From the NCBI GenBank assembly GCA_013396915.1, contig VWZL01000658.1:941473-1005472 (forward strand): DNA of 64,000 nt. The letters are read 5' to 3'. Position numbers and translations under genes: made by a program. Position 1 is the stretch's first letter. Each line of letters starts with the position of its first letter. Below the pieces are notes generated by a model. The model was not told the DNA's origin. It did not search any database and saw nothing but the letters and a program-made list of their open reading frames with translations. This stretch comes from Stercorarius parasiticus (Eukaryota; Chordata; Aves; Charadriiformes; Stercorariidae). Of the stretch, positions 1 through 33,694 are shown in pieces.

Positions 1-1169
1 AGGCTCAGACACACTACTGCCTAGAATAACTCTGCAAGCACCTGTGAGCCTACTTTTCTTTTTTCGGTACCCCCTTGGCTTTCTAGAGACTGTGCCACAC
101 CGAAAGGGGCAAGCTGCAAGTTGCTTGCATGCTGCAGTTATTAAGCAGTGTTGAAGATTGAACAGATACTTGAATATATTGATTGTCTGTGATCTGGTTT
201 CACTAACAGCTTGTCTATAAACCTCCTTGCAGAAGGTCTAAATATGGTTCATTTGTTCCTCTCTTATATAATGTCAGCTTACTTCAAGCATGTGGGTGGA
301 GGGTTTTTTTCCTGTTTTTTTTAAAATCCTGGTTAAAATGTTAGTAAGTTAAATAAAAAAAAGAAAAAAATGAACACTTTGATGCAAGGATCAGGTTTTT
401 CATGACAGCAGTTTTTAGCACAAGAAAAACTTAACCATCTTGTGTTGGTTTTTGTGCCTCTCTATTTGACGATATTTAGCTGAATAGGCTGACAAATACC
501 GTGTCTAGTTAGACAAATATGAAGTTGGGGGTGAAAACCAACTGATGCTCTGGTCCCTGTTGTGGTGTTCCCTCTCCTTTTTTCCTTGTATTTGCCAAGT
601 TTTTCACCTAACTTAACGCTCACTCTTCTTTCCCCAGAACTCTCAATACCTCTTTCCTAGGAAAGAGAATCACAAAGGTGTTTGTAGCAGTTACAAATAA
701 TACGTGGTCTTGACAAATGTGAAGGAATTGACTCTCTACTACAAGCCTGAAACACCTTCCATGTTGTTGGCTTAAGATGCCTGATGTCATGGCCTTTACG
801 AAATGATCTGTAGCATGCCTGTAGTGGAAATGACTGAATCAATTAGTTGATCAGAAACAATGATGAAATCAATCTACAACTTTGGGAATTAGAAATCATC
901 GCCATAGCATAGTATCTGTATTTCTGTTCTTATGCTTCAGTACTGCTGACAGCTAAGAAATCTGTCCTTTTCTCTCTTCGCTAAATCTTGGAGACTTCTG
1001 CAGTGAGCGAGTTTATGTGAGCCTTAGGTTTTTAAGAACAGTTGATATGGAACATACATACATGAAGCTCATATGGAGGGAAACTGATTGGTTTGGTTTG
1101 GTGAGAGTTTCTTCAGGCTTCCAGTGTAACGGCTATTATAACAGAGATTTTCAGAAAATGGGAAATATT

Positions 1170-1360
1170 GAAAGGAAATTGTCAAGCACTGGAACAGGCT
1201 GCCTGGGGAAGTGGTTGAGTCACCATCCCTGGAGGTATTTAAAAGACATGTAGATGTGGCACTTAGGGACATGGTTTAGTGGGACTTGGCAGTGCTAGGT
1301 TAACGGTTGGACTCGATGATCTTAAAGGTCTCTTAGAACCAAATGATTCTCTGATTCTTT
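1170..1360 (+). mobile_element. CR1 retrotransposon 3' fragment
   Basis: Carries the typical CR1 3' region: CACTGGAACAGGCTGCC, a later GGTTGGACTCGATGATCTT block and a degenerate end of ATGATTCT repeats (to about 1359). Heavily 5'-truncated and diverged; its 5' boundary is blurred and could be as early as 1130. Confidence 0.85.
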
Positions 1361-3394
1361 TGTATGAAATAATATGGCTAACCTGAGGATTTTGATGACA
1401 CTCATGGAATTAAGGAAACTGAATTCACTTTCATCTTGACTTCTTTTTTTTTTCTTTTTTTTTTTTTACTATGGTTTCCATGTAACTCATTTCTAGGATC
1501 CTTTCCTCATCTGGCTTTCTTTAGGAGACTTGCTTTTTCCCTCCTGTCAGGGTAGATGTTATAGAGCAGCAGAAACTTTGTGGCTGGAAGTATCTGTTCT
1601 CTCAAGGGCGATCAGCGTGGTGAGGTCATAGCTGACTAACATGGGAATGAGCTCTCACACGAGCCAACAAAACACAAAAACCTACTCCTCCCAAATTTGC
1701 ATTACACATTAAATTAAGGTTTCTAACAATGTTTCTTCCACATAAAGGAAGAAGTTACTGTGAGAGGCAGGAGGAAAATGCTACCAAACATTAAGAACCC
1801 AGACCTTGGATCTATAGATCCTTGCCAACAAGCTGATTGTGAGATTTCTAAATCTGGAGTTTTTTTAATTTATTATAGTTGGAGTTTGAATGTGCACTTT
1901 TATTTCACTCACTAGAAAAACCACGTTTTCAAAAGAAAATGCTGAATGTGTCCACTTGAAGGGACAAAGACGCAACTGGCTTAAAAAGCTTGGCGCTATT
2001 TATTTAAACGTGTAGTGAAGCCAGATGAATAAAACTAAAACTCATACTTGCAGGTGATGCAAATATCAGTTTTACCTCAGCAGCTTACACAAAAATCCCA
2101 CTGTCAACCATGTAGCATTCTGCAGTGTCTGATGAGCTGTGTGTTTATAGCACAGCTTTGCTTTTGTTTGGAGTTCTGAAAGGGTCTTGAAGTCATTGCA
2201 GTAATCAAACATAGCTGTTAGGTTTTTTCCAGTGTGAAAAGTAACACTGGCTTGTCATCAAACATGGCAGTCAGACTTGGATAATAAACTGTTGAATGCC
2301 AGTTTCTTGAAAAGATTAAAAAAAAAAGCTTTTCTGTAAAACTGTTGGATGTTTTTTGTTATGCAGATAAGTTATTTAATTTTATAGAACATACTGCAGG
2401 TAAGCAGAGAGTCCACAAAGCCACTGTAAAGAGTGACTGTGTTTGAGCTTGTGCCTAAAATGGCACAAAACTTGATGAAACTGTTAACTTTCATAAAAGC
2501 CCAAACTTCATCTGAAGTTTGCATTAATGTGAGCAATTGGAAGTGGAGAAAAAACTTAACATATGCCAGTCCATCAGGTGGCATGTGACACCTAGCACAC
2601 AGTACATGGAAGTGTAAAATTTGGTTTATCTTTAATGTGTATGTACATTTAGAAAATTTTATTTTGGCTTATCAATTAAAAAGTTAAGGTTGAAGAGTTC
2701 TGCTTTAGCTTCTTGTGGTAGTGAATTATGTTACCTGTAAAGGTCTGTGTGGGGAATAAAAAGTGGACAGCACGGAACCAATTGTTTCTCCTTGTCTGTC
2801 TAAATAGTCCTGCGTTACATGCAGTACAGAAACATCTCTAACAAAATGTTGGTTACTTTTAAGATCTAGCTTGTGAACTACTGTTTTCCGTCTAGTTCCA
2901 ACATAAAATCCTAGGGACATCTAGTTTTGCTCTCTTTTAACTGGTCCTGCCTTCACTGTGGAATTTGGGGTACTCCTGACATCCTGCCGTTCTGCTTAGC
3001 TAAAATGTGTAGAAGTGATTATAACCCATCATGAAACACATGGAAGCCCACTCAACTTCTTTCGGTCCTAGAAAGGCTAGGTATTGTGTCTGGTGGAACA
3101 GATCTCTCAATCGTGTTTCCCAACAGGGTCTGGGAACTGAGTGCAATAGGATCATATTAGGATTTGCTGTGGAGGCCAATGATAGCAGTGTGGATCCTCC
3201 TGCAGTTTAAAAAATGCAACATCAATACTGTATTGATTTTTATTTTTATTTTTTAAAGTCACAGAAATGAATAGAAAACTTGAACCCTGGTTAGCCCACA
3301 GTATTTAATAAATGGTCTACACTTTTGCTTTCTAAATTCTTCTGATTTTAGTAGTGAATTTGAAATGCTTACTGTGTCCATTTCCTGTTGAACC

Positions 3395-3557
3395 AGCCCA
3401 ACTCAGGAGTGTGGTGTAAAAGAGCAGATCCCTTTATCCCCCAGCCTGTATTAATACTGAGTGTTGCTTCAGCCCAGGTGCAGGATCCTGCACTTGGCCT
3501 TGAACCTCATGAGGTTCACACGAGCCCACTTCTTGAGCCTGTCCAGGTCTCTCTGGG
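3395..3557 (-). mobile_element. CR1 retrotransposon internal fragment
   Basis: On the minus strand it matches the CR1 reverse-transcriptase region that encodes the LDRL..W-like helix and the Met-Arg-Phe/Asn-Lys-Gly-Lys segment, including AAGTGCAGGATCCTGCAC and the following CAGTATTAATACAGGCTGGG. It has no 3' tail and is an old relic. Confidence 0.8.
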
Positions 3558-5899
3558 AATGAAGCTATTGCTAGGAATAACAGTCTTTCTGAAATGTATT
3601 GGAAAATTTGTTAGTCTAATTTGTCTTAATTTTTAAATCTTTATTGGAAGTGTTGAGTGACTCGCATCTTTCACACTGTAAGGTAATGAAATATAAGGGA
3701 AGCTCAAACATTAATCAAAGCTAGTAACCCACTGAGCAAGGGAAGAAACTGAATTTACAGCAAAGAGATTATTTTATGATTTAATGCTTTAAATATGTGC
3801 TGTATCAAAATGTTACTGCTGTCTAGTAAAGCAGAGGATGGGGCTAAAACTGTTAAAGGAAATGCAATATTTTAGTGTTCTAAAGTAGTGAAATCATCAA
3901 AAGGCTGCTACTTAGTAACAGTGACATCTTTGACTCAGCTTTATTCATGAGATAATATATGTAGCACAATGCAGTGTGTAAAATGTGTTCTTAATAATTA
4001 GAAATCACCTGTGGAGGTGTGTAAAACAGTAGCTAAGTAGCTAGCATTATAAATTCCTAAAACCCACACACATTCTTACATGGCATAGATGAGTAAAATA
4101 AAGTCTTCATGCAGATTTTGTGTTGAGGAAAGGACATAAGATCTTGAGCTAGGGGCAGAGGTTTGCTTTTAAAAGTAATGTGAGCTGCCCTGCGGGGGAC
4201 TGTATGCTCTTATCAGGGCATGGAGTGCACAGCAGCAGCAGAGGTAGCTGAGATTGTCTGAAGGGCAAGCAAGCTGCAAGGGATTCTTTAAAATGGGAAT
4301 GGCAAGAGAGGGAAGCAAGTTCAGGCTTTCTGTGCTCCAGTTGGAGACAGGGTTGATCTGACAGCCTTGGTAGTACAATGTGAGTACGTGGCACTGAGAG
4401 ATGCAGAGAAATAAGAGGGAAGGCTATTTTTAATATGCAGCTCTTGGAGAGACGTGGAGGGCTGTTGCAGCATGGCAATGTTACTGTGCTGCTCCGACAG
4501 ACCTTATTTCTGGTGGGAATCTTTCCTTCTCACCTCTTTATCACTAAGTGTGACGGTCCAACAGAAAATGTGTTTTGACTTCTATTGGGTTGATAGCCTC
4601 TACAACGAAAATGTTTTGGAGATCTTTTCTTTTATCATCCATTTCCTTCTCTCATTTCTCTCATCCCTGTTTCTGCATGTTTTAATTCCCATTATTTCTG
4701 TTCATCCTGTGGCATACCATGCTGCTTTCTTTTCCTGTTAACTTTCTGTGAAGCTTGAGCTTTCTGTCATACATCTTCTGATGTAGCTCCTAATCAAGAC
4801 TTACCCTTATTTTCAGGGCTAGATATCTTGATTTTTTGGACTTGTAAGTGCTCCCAGGATGGAAGTGTTAGGAGTTATGCTTGGTTATGAATCAAATTGT
4901 TTGCAGACTGATTGATCTCTTCCTCTGGCTTTTTTTTTTTTTCTGGCATGTTTCCCATTACGTTTTGACTCCTCTCACGTTCTTATCTGCCTCTTGTCTT
5001 ATGCTTCCTTCATCAGCTGTATGGCTCTTGCATTTTGGTATTTCATGAGCAACACTGGCAGTTTAGGAAAAGCAAATCATATGACTAATTTTTCCATTGC
5101 TTGGAAAAAAACATTGTCCAGGGAGAACAGCATAGAAAGGACGGACAAAATTCTCTGGCTGCTTAGAAGAGGAAAGCTACAGGAAGGCAGGCTACTAAAT
5201 GCATCTTTCTTCTGTCTCTTGCAAGACAAAAGCAGATGTACTGTTTCTAGTAATGCCACATTATTCTGGGATAAGAAGCCTATCCACAGTTGGTCTTGAT
5301 CACTTCTTGAAGGGGGTTTGTAATGGGGACTGCACGTCTGTCTTGGACTTCGTTAGTATTGTAACATTAACTCCGGTTGTATAGTCTGTGTTGTGGATTT
5401 AATGTGCTGTGGGTGCTGATACACCTGACTTTGTCCAGCAGAAAGCATTTTGTGTCTGGCAGAGCCACTGTGGAACTAGGGCCAGCAAAGTCTATTTTCC
5501 TTTCGCTGCTGTTCCTCTCCTCAAAAGCGTGGGTCTACTTGGGTTCAGGGGGCCAAGTTTGACTTGTGTGGCCACGTCAATATTGTGTCCCTTGGTGCAT
5601 CCTGCAGTGCTGTGGATCTTAGACCCTTGTTGTCTGGGATGAAAGTTGGTTATATTTGCATGTGTTTAATTCTCCTAGTGCTTTTAGCCCAAGTCATGAT
5701 TTCTAACATCTAATCAGCATGGATATATAGGGACTGGCAGAGCACAAGAGGCAAAAACAATGTAAGAAGTGAGCTTTAACAAGTCATATAGTTTCAAAGT
5801 AAATCAAAACCTCAGGGATGTCAAGATGTTAGTGGGGTTTTTTTTTTATGAGGTGAGGGAGGATGGGCATTATACCTTACTGTCTCTTCCCTGGAATAG

Positions 5900-6095
5900 A
5901 AGCACGTGTCCTGTTTAACGTTTATCAATGACCTGGGGGAGGTAATGGGGTTCACCCGAATTGCAGATGACACCCAATTGGGCAACAGTCAATAGGCTGG
6001 AGGCTGCTCGTTCAGAGGGACCTAGATAGGCTGGGGGATTGGGCCAACAGGAACCCTCTGAAATTCAACAAGGAGAAACTTGAAGTCCTATGTTA
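5900..6095 (+). mobile_element. CR1 retrotransposon internal fragment (reverse-transcriptase region)
   Basis: Reads through the CR1 motif region INDLG...ADDTQLG (the reverse-transcriptase catalytic box with its two Asp) followed by the next helix, with frameshifts. It may be the 5' half of the same copy as the fragment at 6283-6430, with about 190 nt of unrelated or strongly diverged sequence between them. Confidence 0.8.
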
Positions 6096-6282
6096 GGAAT
6101 TACTGAATTCAGTAGCCCTTTTCCATCTTTTCCTGTGCTTGTTCCTCCCTGGTCTTCCTTGTTGCCTTCTCCTAAATGTCACGCAAGTCTTTTACACTCC
6201 TGCATGCTGTTCCCTACCATTCCATAGTAAGTCCCATAGCCCTGTAGGCATTAGTCCCCCTTGGTGGGAAGGGTGATCTGGG

Positions 6283-6430
6283 CTCTGGGGACCCTTATTG
6301 GAGATTTTCAAGACTCAGTTGGATAAAGCCTTGAGCAGCCTAGTTCTACCTCGTAGCTCACCCTGTTTTCAGCAAGAGGTTGAACTAGAGACCTCCTGAG
6401 GTCCTTTCTAACCTGACTTACCCAGTTATG
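6283..6430 (+). mobile_element. CR1 retrotransposon 3' fragment
   Basis: Contains the CR1 terminal sequence with GGAGATTTTCAAGACTCAG, TTGAACTAGAGACCTCCTGA and GGTCCTTTCTAACCTGACTT. The 8-bp repeat tail has decayed. Same orientation as the fragment at 5900-6095. Confidence 0.75.
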
Positions 6431-8586
6431 CTAAAAGTTGCTGCTGAACTGTAAGTAAATAAATTCTGAGTTTTTTGCTCTGTTGCATCATAACCTGATA
6501 ATAATAATCTGTATTTTAAATCTGCATACTGCAGTCTTGTTCTGCCTGTTTATGATACTTCAAGTTATTCGGTAGACTAGCAAAATACCTCCATTTCTGA
6601 ATCACTCCTTTCTCAAATCTAAAAAGTTGTTTAATATTTGCCATTATTACTGGATTCCTTGGTCTCTGTCAAAGTATGTTGTTTTGTTTGGGGTTTTTTT
6701 TAGAGTGCTAGTATTAGAAATTAGAGTTGGTCTCTATACTGTCTATTAAAAGTGATTTTGCTAAATCTGTGTTAGGAAATTCTCAATATTGTGGACAAAT
6801 TCAAAAAAACAGTTACACTGTTTTGTTGAGACATTATAAATGGTAGTTAAAATTTGCCAGTATGGCATACTATTGTGTGCTGGATTGTCTTTCAGAGAAT
6901 CAAATGTGTATTAGTGGTGCTTCAGGTATGAGCTGTAAGGCAAATTCCGTTCTAGGGCTTCTAAACCAGGACTTCTTACATTTTAACTACGTGATTAAAT
7001 TCAGGTATCTGTTCACTGTGTGCAGTGAATAAGCACAGAAAGATGAAAATAGAAATACTGGTTTTGTAAGTTAGCTTTTAAAAACTGCTTGAGATGGTCT
7101 GCTTTTGTAGCTGACTCTGGCCTTTTTTGAGGGGGGGGGGAAATTCCTGATTGAACAATCTTTGTGTTCCTAAATAAACGTTGTCTACCTTACTTAACAC
7201 AATAGAGATTCAGAATAACAGTGGTCTGCATCCTGGACCAGTGTCAGAGCAATACTGTTGGACTAAGATCAGTGATGTTGTAAGCCAAGTACTTGGAAAA
7301 CATCCAGGTCTGGATACCAATGTTGTGTACCAGTGGGAATCTGGAATGAGAAGTCTTGGGGACACACGTACTTTTGCAATTATGTTCACTTGCTGACGCA
7401 TGAGGGCTGTGGCTGTGCTATGGCCTAGGTGTGGTAGCACGACACATTCACATGGTTAAGACTTCCAGCACCAAGACAGCTTGTGCATACTTTGGCTACT
7501 ATTTAACCAGAGTTCTGTTGGCTGAGTGCATAAAAAGCTCTTAAGATTTTTAATTTTTTTTCATTAAAAGTTGATGTTGATTCTTAGACGACTTTGTTTT
7601 TTAAGGGTGTGGCAGCTGCACTGGCGTACCACCTTGAAACACTACCATGTGCAAGTCTGCAGCTTGCATGCTTTTATGGTTAGCATGACCTAAGTAGCAC
7701 ACTGGAAGATCAGACTGACAAATGTAAATGGATGTGAATTTGCTCTTTCCAGGATGTGCAGGATCACAGTACTAGATTATTCTGTTCATGTAAGTCAGTG
7801 TGTCTGTAGCATGACTTCTTCAGAACAGCTGTTTCTTCTGTCAAAGCTAATGCAGCTCAGAATTTCATCATGATGTTTACAGTTTCATCAACAAACTTTT
7901 TCAGAGATCACTCCCTTCTTAATCTAAGAGAGTAATACGTCCTCATCTAATGTCATCACTGGTTCATTGTGGCAAAGGATTAAAGCAGTCATTTTGTTCT
8001 TCAATAATTATATATTGGCTGTACAGGGTCTTACTTGAAATCCCAAAAGAAAAGAATAGTGTACGATCCATGTTTTGATATTTATCAGCACTGTAAAAGT
8101 TACTTATTAGGTTCTTTATAAGACCACAGAGATTGTTTCCTGATGGCTACTTAAAGCACAGAGTGAAAGATGAGCAGTGTCTTTTTTTTCTTTCTTTTTT
8201 TTTTTAAATTATGCTCTTGATACAAGTTCTAGCTTTCTGCCCTCTACTGAGCGCAGGCAGGGACACATACTTACTTTTGAAGATGTATGTTGCTTTCTGA
8301 GATCTCCCTTTCCAGATTTTGTTTTGATGGAAACCATAAGCTACTTCAGAGCTTCATGGCAGTAGGATTAAGTCTACCAGCTTTTTTTTTTTTCAGAGGC
8401 GAAAAATGTCAGATTTTTGTTTATCTTGGCAAAAGTAAGGTTTTGCTTTAGAGAGACAATCCATTTGATGTGTTTCTGATCTCGTCTCCATCACTGTGCT
8501 TGAGCATTTTAAGGCTGGGTGGGAATCGTTGCAGTAATCATCTTTTATTAAAGGTCTCTCCTTTTTTTTTGTCTTTTCTGTTTCAG

Positions 8587-28679
<20,093 letters not shown>

Positions 28680-30340
28680 GGAGAGAGAAAGGTGCAGCAC
28701 CATGAACCAGCATCCATATGAATGGGAGGAATACCACCACTCCATGCACACAAGCCAGCGGTGATGGTGTCTTCCAGCAAGAGGAGGAGAGGGGGGTAAA
28801 CTAGCCAAGAGAGCCCACAGCTTGAGGAGCATACTTGGTGCAAAAGACAAGACCTTTGTCAAATCAACTCTCTCCTCCTCCTAATGTATCCAGAGGTGCA
28901 AAAACAAACTTCTCTCCTTCTCTCCCCCACAGATGTTTGCTTACTATGTAGGCCTATAGCTGTGAACTCTTGAGGTTTTTAATAATAAGTAGTTTTAAAT
29001 TTTAGAATTTAAACACTAACCACATGACTATAGTTACAATGTTCTTCCCTCCTCTCCCCTGTCATCCAGAGTCTCACTGCATTTGTATTTCAGGTCGATG
29101 CAGTGTTAACAAAAACAAAACAAAACATGGGACTCTTAAAGTATAAAGCCACTCTGGAGCTGAAAACAGTAGCATAGACACGTGTTGACAGCTTTTCCCT
29201 GGTTTGGCTACTAAAAGCTGCTATTATTGGTGATCTGTTCATAAGCAAGAAGCTGCCTAGCAGGAAGGAATTCCAGCTCTGCACCCACAACTTCACTCCA
29301 GTAGAGATTCTCAAAAGACTTTGAATGTTTTGACTGGGGGCAGAGATACGGTTTTATGTGTTGTTAAAATGTATGGGGTCCATGCTGCATTTCTTGTGAA
29401 TTATGGTGCTTCTCTCATTTTCTAATACTTATATTGCTCTGGAAGAGATGCAATCTGTATATTTTTCTGAGGCATTGAATGAGAAAGTTGGTCTGGAAAC
29501 ATCATCACCATCCCAAACAGTGTAGCAATCCAGTGGTGAATGGCATGTGTGCAGCACTGCTTCTCCGAGTTCTACTGCAGATCTCTTGTGCTATATACAG
29601 TGGAGTTCCTAAAGCTGATATTGTGCATCCATCTGGCTCTCCTTCGGATTTTGTCTCCTGGGAGGGATTTACGTTCACAATGAGACAGTAAAGAGTTTGA
29701 GAATCCTGGACTACCTAACAAGGTAGACTGAAAAATATTGTGTTCAATTGAGAATTATCAAAAAGCTTTCTCTAAAACCCTTTTTTTCTTTTTTTTTTTT
29801 TTTCTGCCAAGTGAATTTTATCTTGTGCAACTGCTCTAGAGGCTTGGGTTTTGCTCTTTCTGAGACTTTGGAATGGAGCTTGCTTTCAGGCTCTGAAACT
29901 GAACTCTAAACAGGATAAGTATTATTAGACTCTTCCTGTTACAGGTCTTTGTAGTATCTTCCCTTCTTGGATCCAAATAGGATTCTAGGCGGTTGTCCTA
30001 GGAGCAGATCTCCCTCCGAATGGCACGGGTTTTGTGCACTTCCTCTTCCAGCCACGGCCCAGAAGCTTACACTGAGCAGCAAGTCCATGTGCCTTTGAGA
30101 GCGGGGCTGTCTGAGTGTAACCGTCAGTTTGGCTGCACTCAGCTGTTAAAATGACGCATGTCGCCTTTTGCAGTATGCAAACACGCCAGCCCCTGGCTCC
30201 CAAATCCATGGAACTTGACACTTCAGGTATTGATCACAATTCAATTTCGAAAATAACGCTACATCTTCAGGTGGTTTTCCTTTCTCATGTTTGTATTAAA
30301 AGAAAAGCTAATAAACTCTATTTTAATTAAAGTTAAAGGT
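28680..30340 (+). other. CCNYL1: Probable CCNYL1 3' UTR
   Basis: The sequence after the stop codon continues without another gene to an AATAAA at 30310-30315, followed about 35 nt later by a GT-rich stretch (GTGAATTGTGTGTTCTGTCC), the expected arrangement of a cleavage and poly(A) signal. That gives a 3' UTR of about 1.65 kb. A T-run at 29784-29805 lies inside it. The UTR extent is inferred and needs transcript data. Confidence 0.6.
30310..30315 (+). terminator. CCNYL1: Likely CCNYL1 polyadenylation signal AATAAA
   Basis: Canonical hexamer with a GT-rich element downstream at about 30341-30358. It is the first AATAAA on the + strand after the stop codon that has a good downstream element. 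Confidence 0.6.
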
Positions 30341-30659
30341 GAATTGTGTGTTCTGTCCAGCTGTCTGATTTCATTCCCCCTGACAAGTATTTGGTGCTGT
30401 GCAGCTTCTCTCAAGTATGAAAAAAGAAAGAAAAAACCCAGTGGTGTGCATTAATCTGTTCCCCCTTCATTTTAGCGGAGTGACCTGTGAATGTCTGCGG
30501 AGCCGGCAGCAGAGGTCATCCGGCAACTGCGAGCCGCTGGGTCGGCAGCGTGGGGCAGGGCCCTGGCCGCCTGCTTGGGCTGAAGGAGGTAGAGTCTTGT
30601 GTAGCTGCCTGGCTATTCCTACATGTCATTTGGATTTAGAATTTGACTCTGGCTGCTCA

Positions 30660-30665
30660 AATAAA
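30660..30665 (+). terminator. CCNYL1: Alternative distal CCNYL1 polyadenylation signal AATAAA
   Basis: A second canonical hexamer 350 bp further on, with a T-rich but less GT-rich downstream region. It could extend the transcript through a GC-richer stretch at 30480-30590. Confidence 0.3.
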
Positions 30666-30669
30666 CACT

Positions 30670-33600
30670 GACTGACAGTTTCTTTGCACTTAAACGTCCT
30701 TTAGGTAGGGCCAGTCTCTCTGGAGGTGGATTGACTTGTGACCTAATTGCTAAAGAGCTTTTCTTTCCTTAGCACCACCAGGTGCCTTCAGCTTTGTGGG
30801 AAGGGTCTGGATGCACTTTGCAGGCTGGCACATGGCTTCTGCCAGTGCAGCCCTTGAGCTGTGCGGGGCTCAGCAGAAACTCGGGGTGGTCATTTACCTC
30901 TTTTGTCAAATGTGATGGAGGCTCCTCCTGCTGATCTGAGTGGCAGGTGAATGACAGCTTGGGCTGACGGCCTCTGTGATACATCCTGCAGGAGACTGCT
31001 GCTCCAAACTTAATTTTGCCTCAAACCTCAAGTGGCTTTAGGTTTACTGTAGCATAGCCCAGAGCACATTGTCAATAGGATTTTGATCCTATTTAGCAGT
31101 TGATGCTAAACAGGGCTCAACAACAACTCAGCTTCTTAAAAGAGGAAAAACAGGAATTCCATTTAACATTCTGGTCCCACTAAAAGACTTAGATTCTGGA
31201 AAACACAGCTAGTGCATTTCTTAGGTAAACAATAAAAAGTAAACCATACAACTCCCTTTTGAAGGGATGAGCAGTGGTAGTGTTTCAGAAGGAATTACAT
31301 TTGGGTGGTTCTGCTGGAAGATGAACTGGGGGAGGGAGGATACCCTGTAACTTTCACTGTTACTTATATGTTGGCAGCACTTTTCTCAAAAAGGCAAAGG
31401 AAAAACAGCAATCAGACTACCGGAATTACAGAGACGGTTACCTACCTCTGCTCCCAGTCATCTCCCAGAGCAGTCATCTATGGGATCAACGTACCTTGTT
31501 TCTCTTAACCCAACAGATGAATAATATTTAATCTACGTTGAGGTGACCTCTGCCTGCATTCAGTTCCAGGGCAGCGCTCCCCATCTGGCAGTCAGTGCTG
31601 TTTGCAGGGACGATAGCTGTGTTACGGCCCAGCAAGAACAGCGTGAGCACCAACAAGAATCCCGTCTTAGCGGTCAGCAGGGGCAGGAAGTCACGGATGT
31701 GTTTGTGGGCTACGTGATGCCCTTGGGCTTCAGCAGCCCTTCCCCTTTGTGTACGGGGACTGTGTATTTTGTTTCTAAGGGAATTTTATGAGAACTACTT
31801 CAGTGTGGGTTTGGCAGTTAAGAGGACAGGCACTTCAGGGGTGGAATAAATGTCAAGACCATCACTTCTGGATAAGAGCATAGGCATCAAGCATAACCTG
31901 AGCAAGCAGAAGAGGAGGACAGAAGAGGAACTGAGGCAAGAGCTTGCATGGAGGGTGCGTGGGGCAGGGAGAGCCGCTGTGTTCAGAGCTCAGCACGGGC
32001 GGGCTGCTGCCCCCATCTTGCGCTGGCGTTTCCACAGCAAACAGGGCAGTGACGTTACACAGGACTGATGGTCCATAACGCGCTCTGGGAAAACTGCGCT
32101 TGCACCAAGCAAGTTGTTTGACAATATACAGTGAATTACAAGGTGCTGCCAAAGTGACTGTAGTGCGCTTACGAATGCCACCCCCACCAGCTGACTAGCC
32201 AGGGACAGAGCATTTAACTGGCCGAACCTGGGCTTGTTTGCCATAGGATTAGAAAAGTCTCAGGCTGCCTTTGTGGACAAGGCATTGTTTTAGGTGAAAC
32301 AACCATTTTGGCTTCTGCTCTGTGATATTAAAACCTATTTGAGAAGCCACATGGTTCCCACGCTGTCAGACACTGTCATTCCTCATGCCACCCAGCCTGA
32401 AATTGTGCACTCTGCAACCCCCAAGGATGCCAGCGACTGCCTCGAGGGTGGCCTCAGTTGACCAAATGGGACACGGAGAGCATGGGAGCAACATGGCAGC
32501 GCAAGCGTTAGGCCGGGCTGTGCATGACCATGCGTGTGCTCACAGGAACAGGGTCCTGCGGGTGATTCGCAAAGGACTGCCTGCAGTAATGGCCCTTCCT
32601 TGGCTCTGGAACAGTGGCTCCATGTAGACGGCGGGTGGCAGCTCTGCCAAACTCCTATTTACTGAGGAGCGGAGGACATGGTGGCTTCCTGGCGGGTGAG
32701 GATGGCAACAAGGCTGCCAGCGAGGTGCTGGAGATACTTCCAGAGGCAGGTGGCAAGCGTCCACAGGGCCTCGGTGAGAACCTGTGAGAACCTTGTGCTG
32801 AGATGGCGCATCCCCTCCACACCCCAAAACAGTTGCCCCTGAGCGTGTTTTGCCTGTACTTGAGCAGGGAGGGGGGCAGATCACTGAGGAACAGGGTGAG
32901 TCAGGCTCTGCGGCTGTGGGGTTTATCACTGGGTGCTGGAATGCTGCTTCCAGGTAAGAGATCCTATCTAGCGGGACCTGGTGTGTGCCTACACACCTAA
33001 CTAGATAGCAGAGTCCTGCACCATTAGTCACCAGGCAGCTGGCCTTAACCCCTTGCTGTCCTTGCCGAATGCGCCTCCCGACACCAGCAAGCGCACAGCA
33101 GATGGCAACACGGACACTCAAATGGGCGTGTGGCACCCGCTGGCTGGGCGCAGAGCTGTCAGCTGCTTGGCCTGACAAGTATCAAAGGGCACCTCTTCAG
33201 GGCCGGAGCTCAGCACAGGGCAAGGGACCGACACTGTACAAACTGCAGAAGGCCAATAAAAGTTGATAGTTAACCCTCCTCTGCCAGCCAGGCGTGACCT
33301 TGGCCTGGCAAGGAAATATGCTGTCGACGAGGTCACGGCCACCAGCCAGCCGGGGCGGCAGCCCCTCAGGATTAAACCTGGTTCAGCGCAGAGCCTGGGG
33401 CTGCTGCAGCCGGGCTGGGACACCGTGGTGGCCCAGGGCATGCCAGCGGCGAGGGCACAGGTGCGTGACACCCTACATGCCCAGGACAGCACTGCGTGGG
33501 GTTCCAGGCACATGGGACATGCTATTCCTGTGTAATTGCCTCACCAGACCCCCATGATCCCTAGTGATAGCAGCCCGGCACAGCCCTCCAGCACATGCCT
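30670..33600. other. Intergenic region between CCNYL1 and FZD5
   Basis: About 3 kb separating two convergent genes. GC content rises toward FZD5. Several open frames exist on both strands in the GC-richer half (32.4-33.5 kb), but none shows a domain, a consistent start or splice logic, and they overlap one another. I see no repeat family and no RNA gene. Confidence 0.6.
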
Positions 33601-33632
33601 CCCCATCCCCCCCCAGTTAAGTTTTTATGGTA

Positions 33633-33638
33633 TTTAAT
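33633..33638 (-). terminator. FZD5: Candidate FZD5 polyadenylation signal (ATTAAA)
   Basis: Minus-strand ATTAAA followed downstream (lower coordinates) by a strongly G/GT-rich stretch, as expected for a cleavage site. A second ATTAAA lies at 34184-34189. I found no minus-strand AATAAA between 33.6 kb and the FZD5 stop. Confidence 0.4.
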
Positions 33639-33680
33639 ATTCTATCATGAGAATCAAAGAAAACAACACACACACTTTTT

Positions 33681-33694
33681 GTTGTTGTTGTTGG
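33681..33694 (+). repeat. Short GTT microsatellite
   Basis: Four GTT units and a partial fifth within the AT-rich end of the presumed FZD5 3' UTR; it forms part of the right arm of the imperfect hairpin reported at 33647-33701. Confidence 0.8.

Larger units (their letters stand above)
1..8586 (+). other. CCNYL1: CCNYL1 intron upstream of the first visible exon
   Basis: AT-rich intronic sequence without a recognisable exon. I searched it by eye for the exon that should encode the residues just before the [10 protein letters not shown] block and did not find it, so the upstream exon is outside the window. It contains CR1 remnants (listed separately), a poly-G run near 7131-7140 and several T-runs (1441-1467, 4929-4942, 8180-8206). 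Confidence 0.75.

Noticed and set aside
1..8586. Missing upstream CCNYL1 exon
   Set aside because: I looked for coding sequence of the conserved segment preceding [10 protein letters not shown] and found none with splice sites, so I place it outside the window rather than guess.
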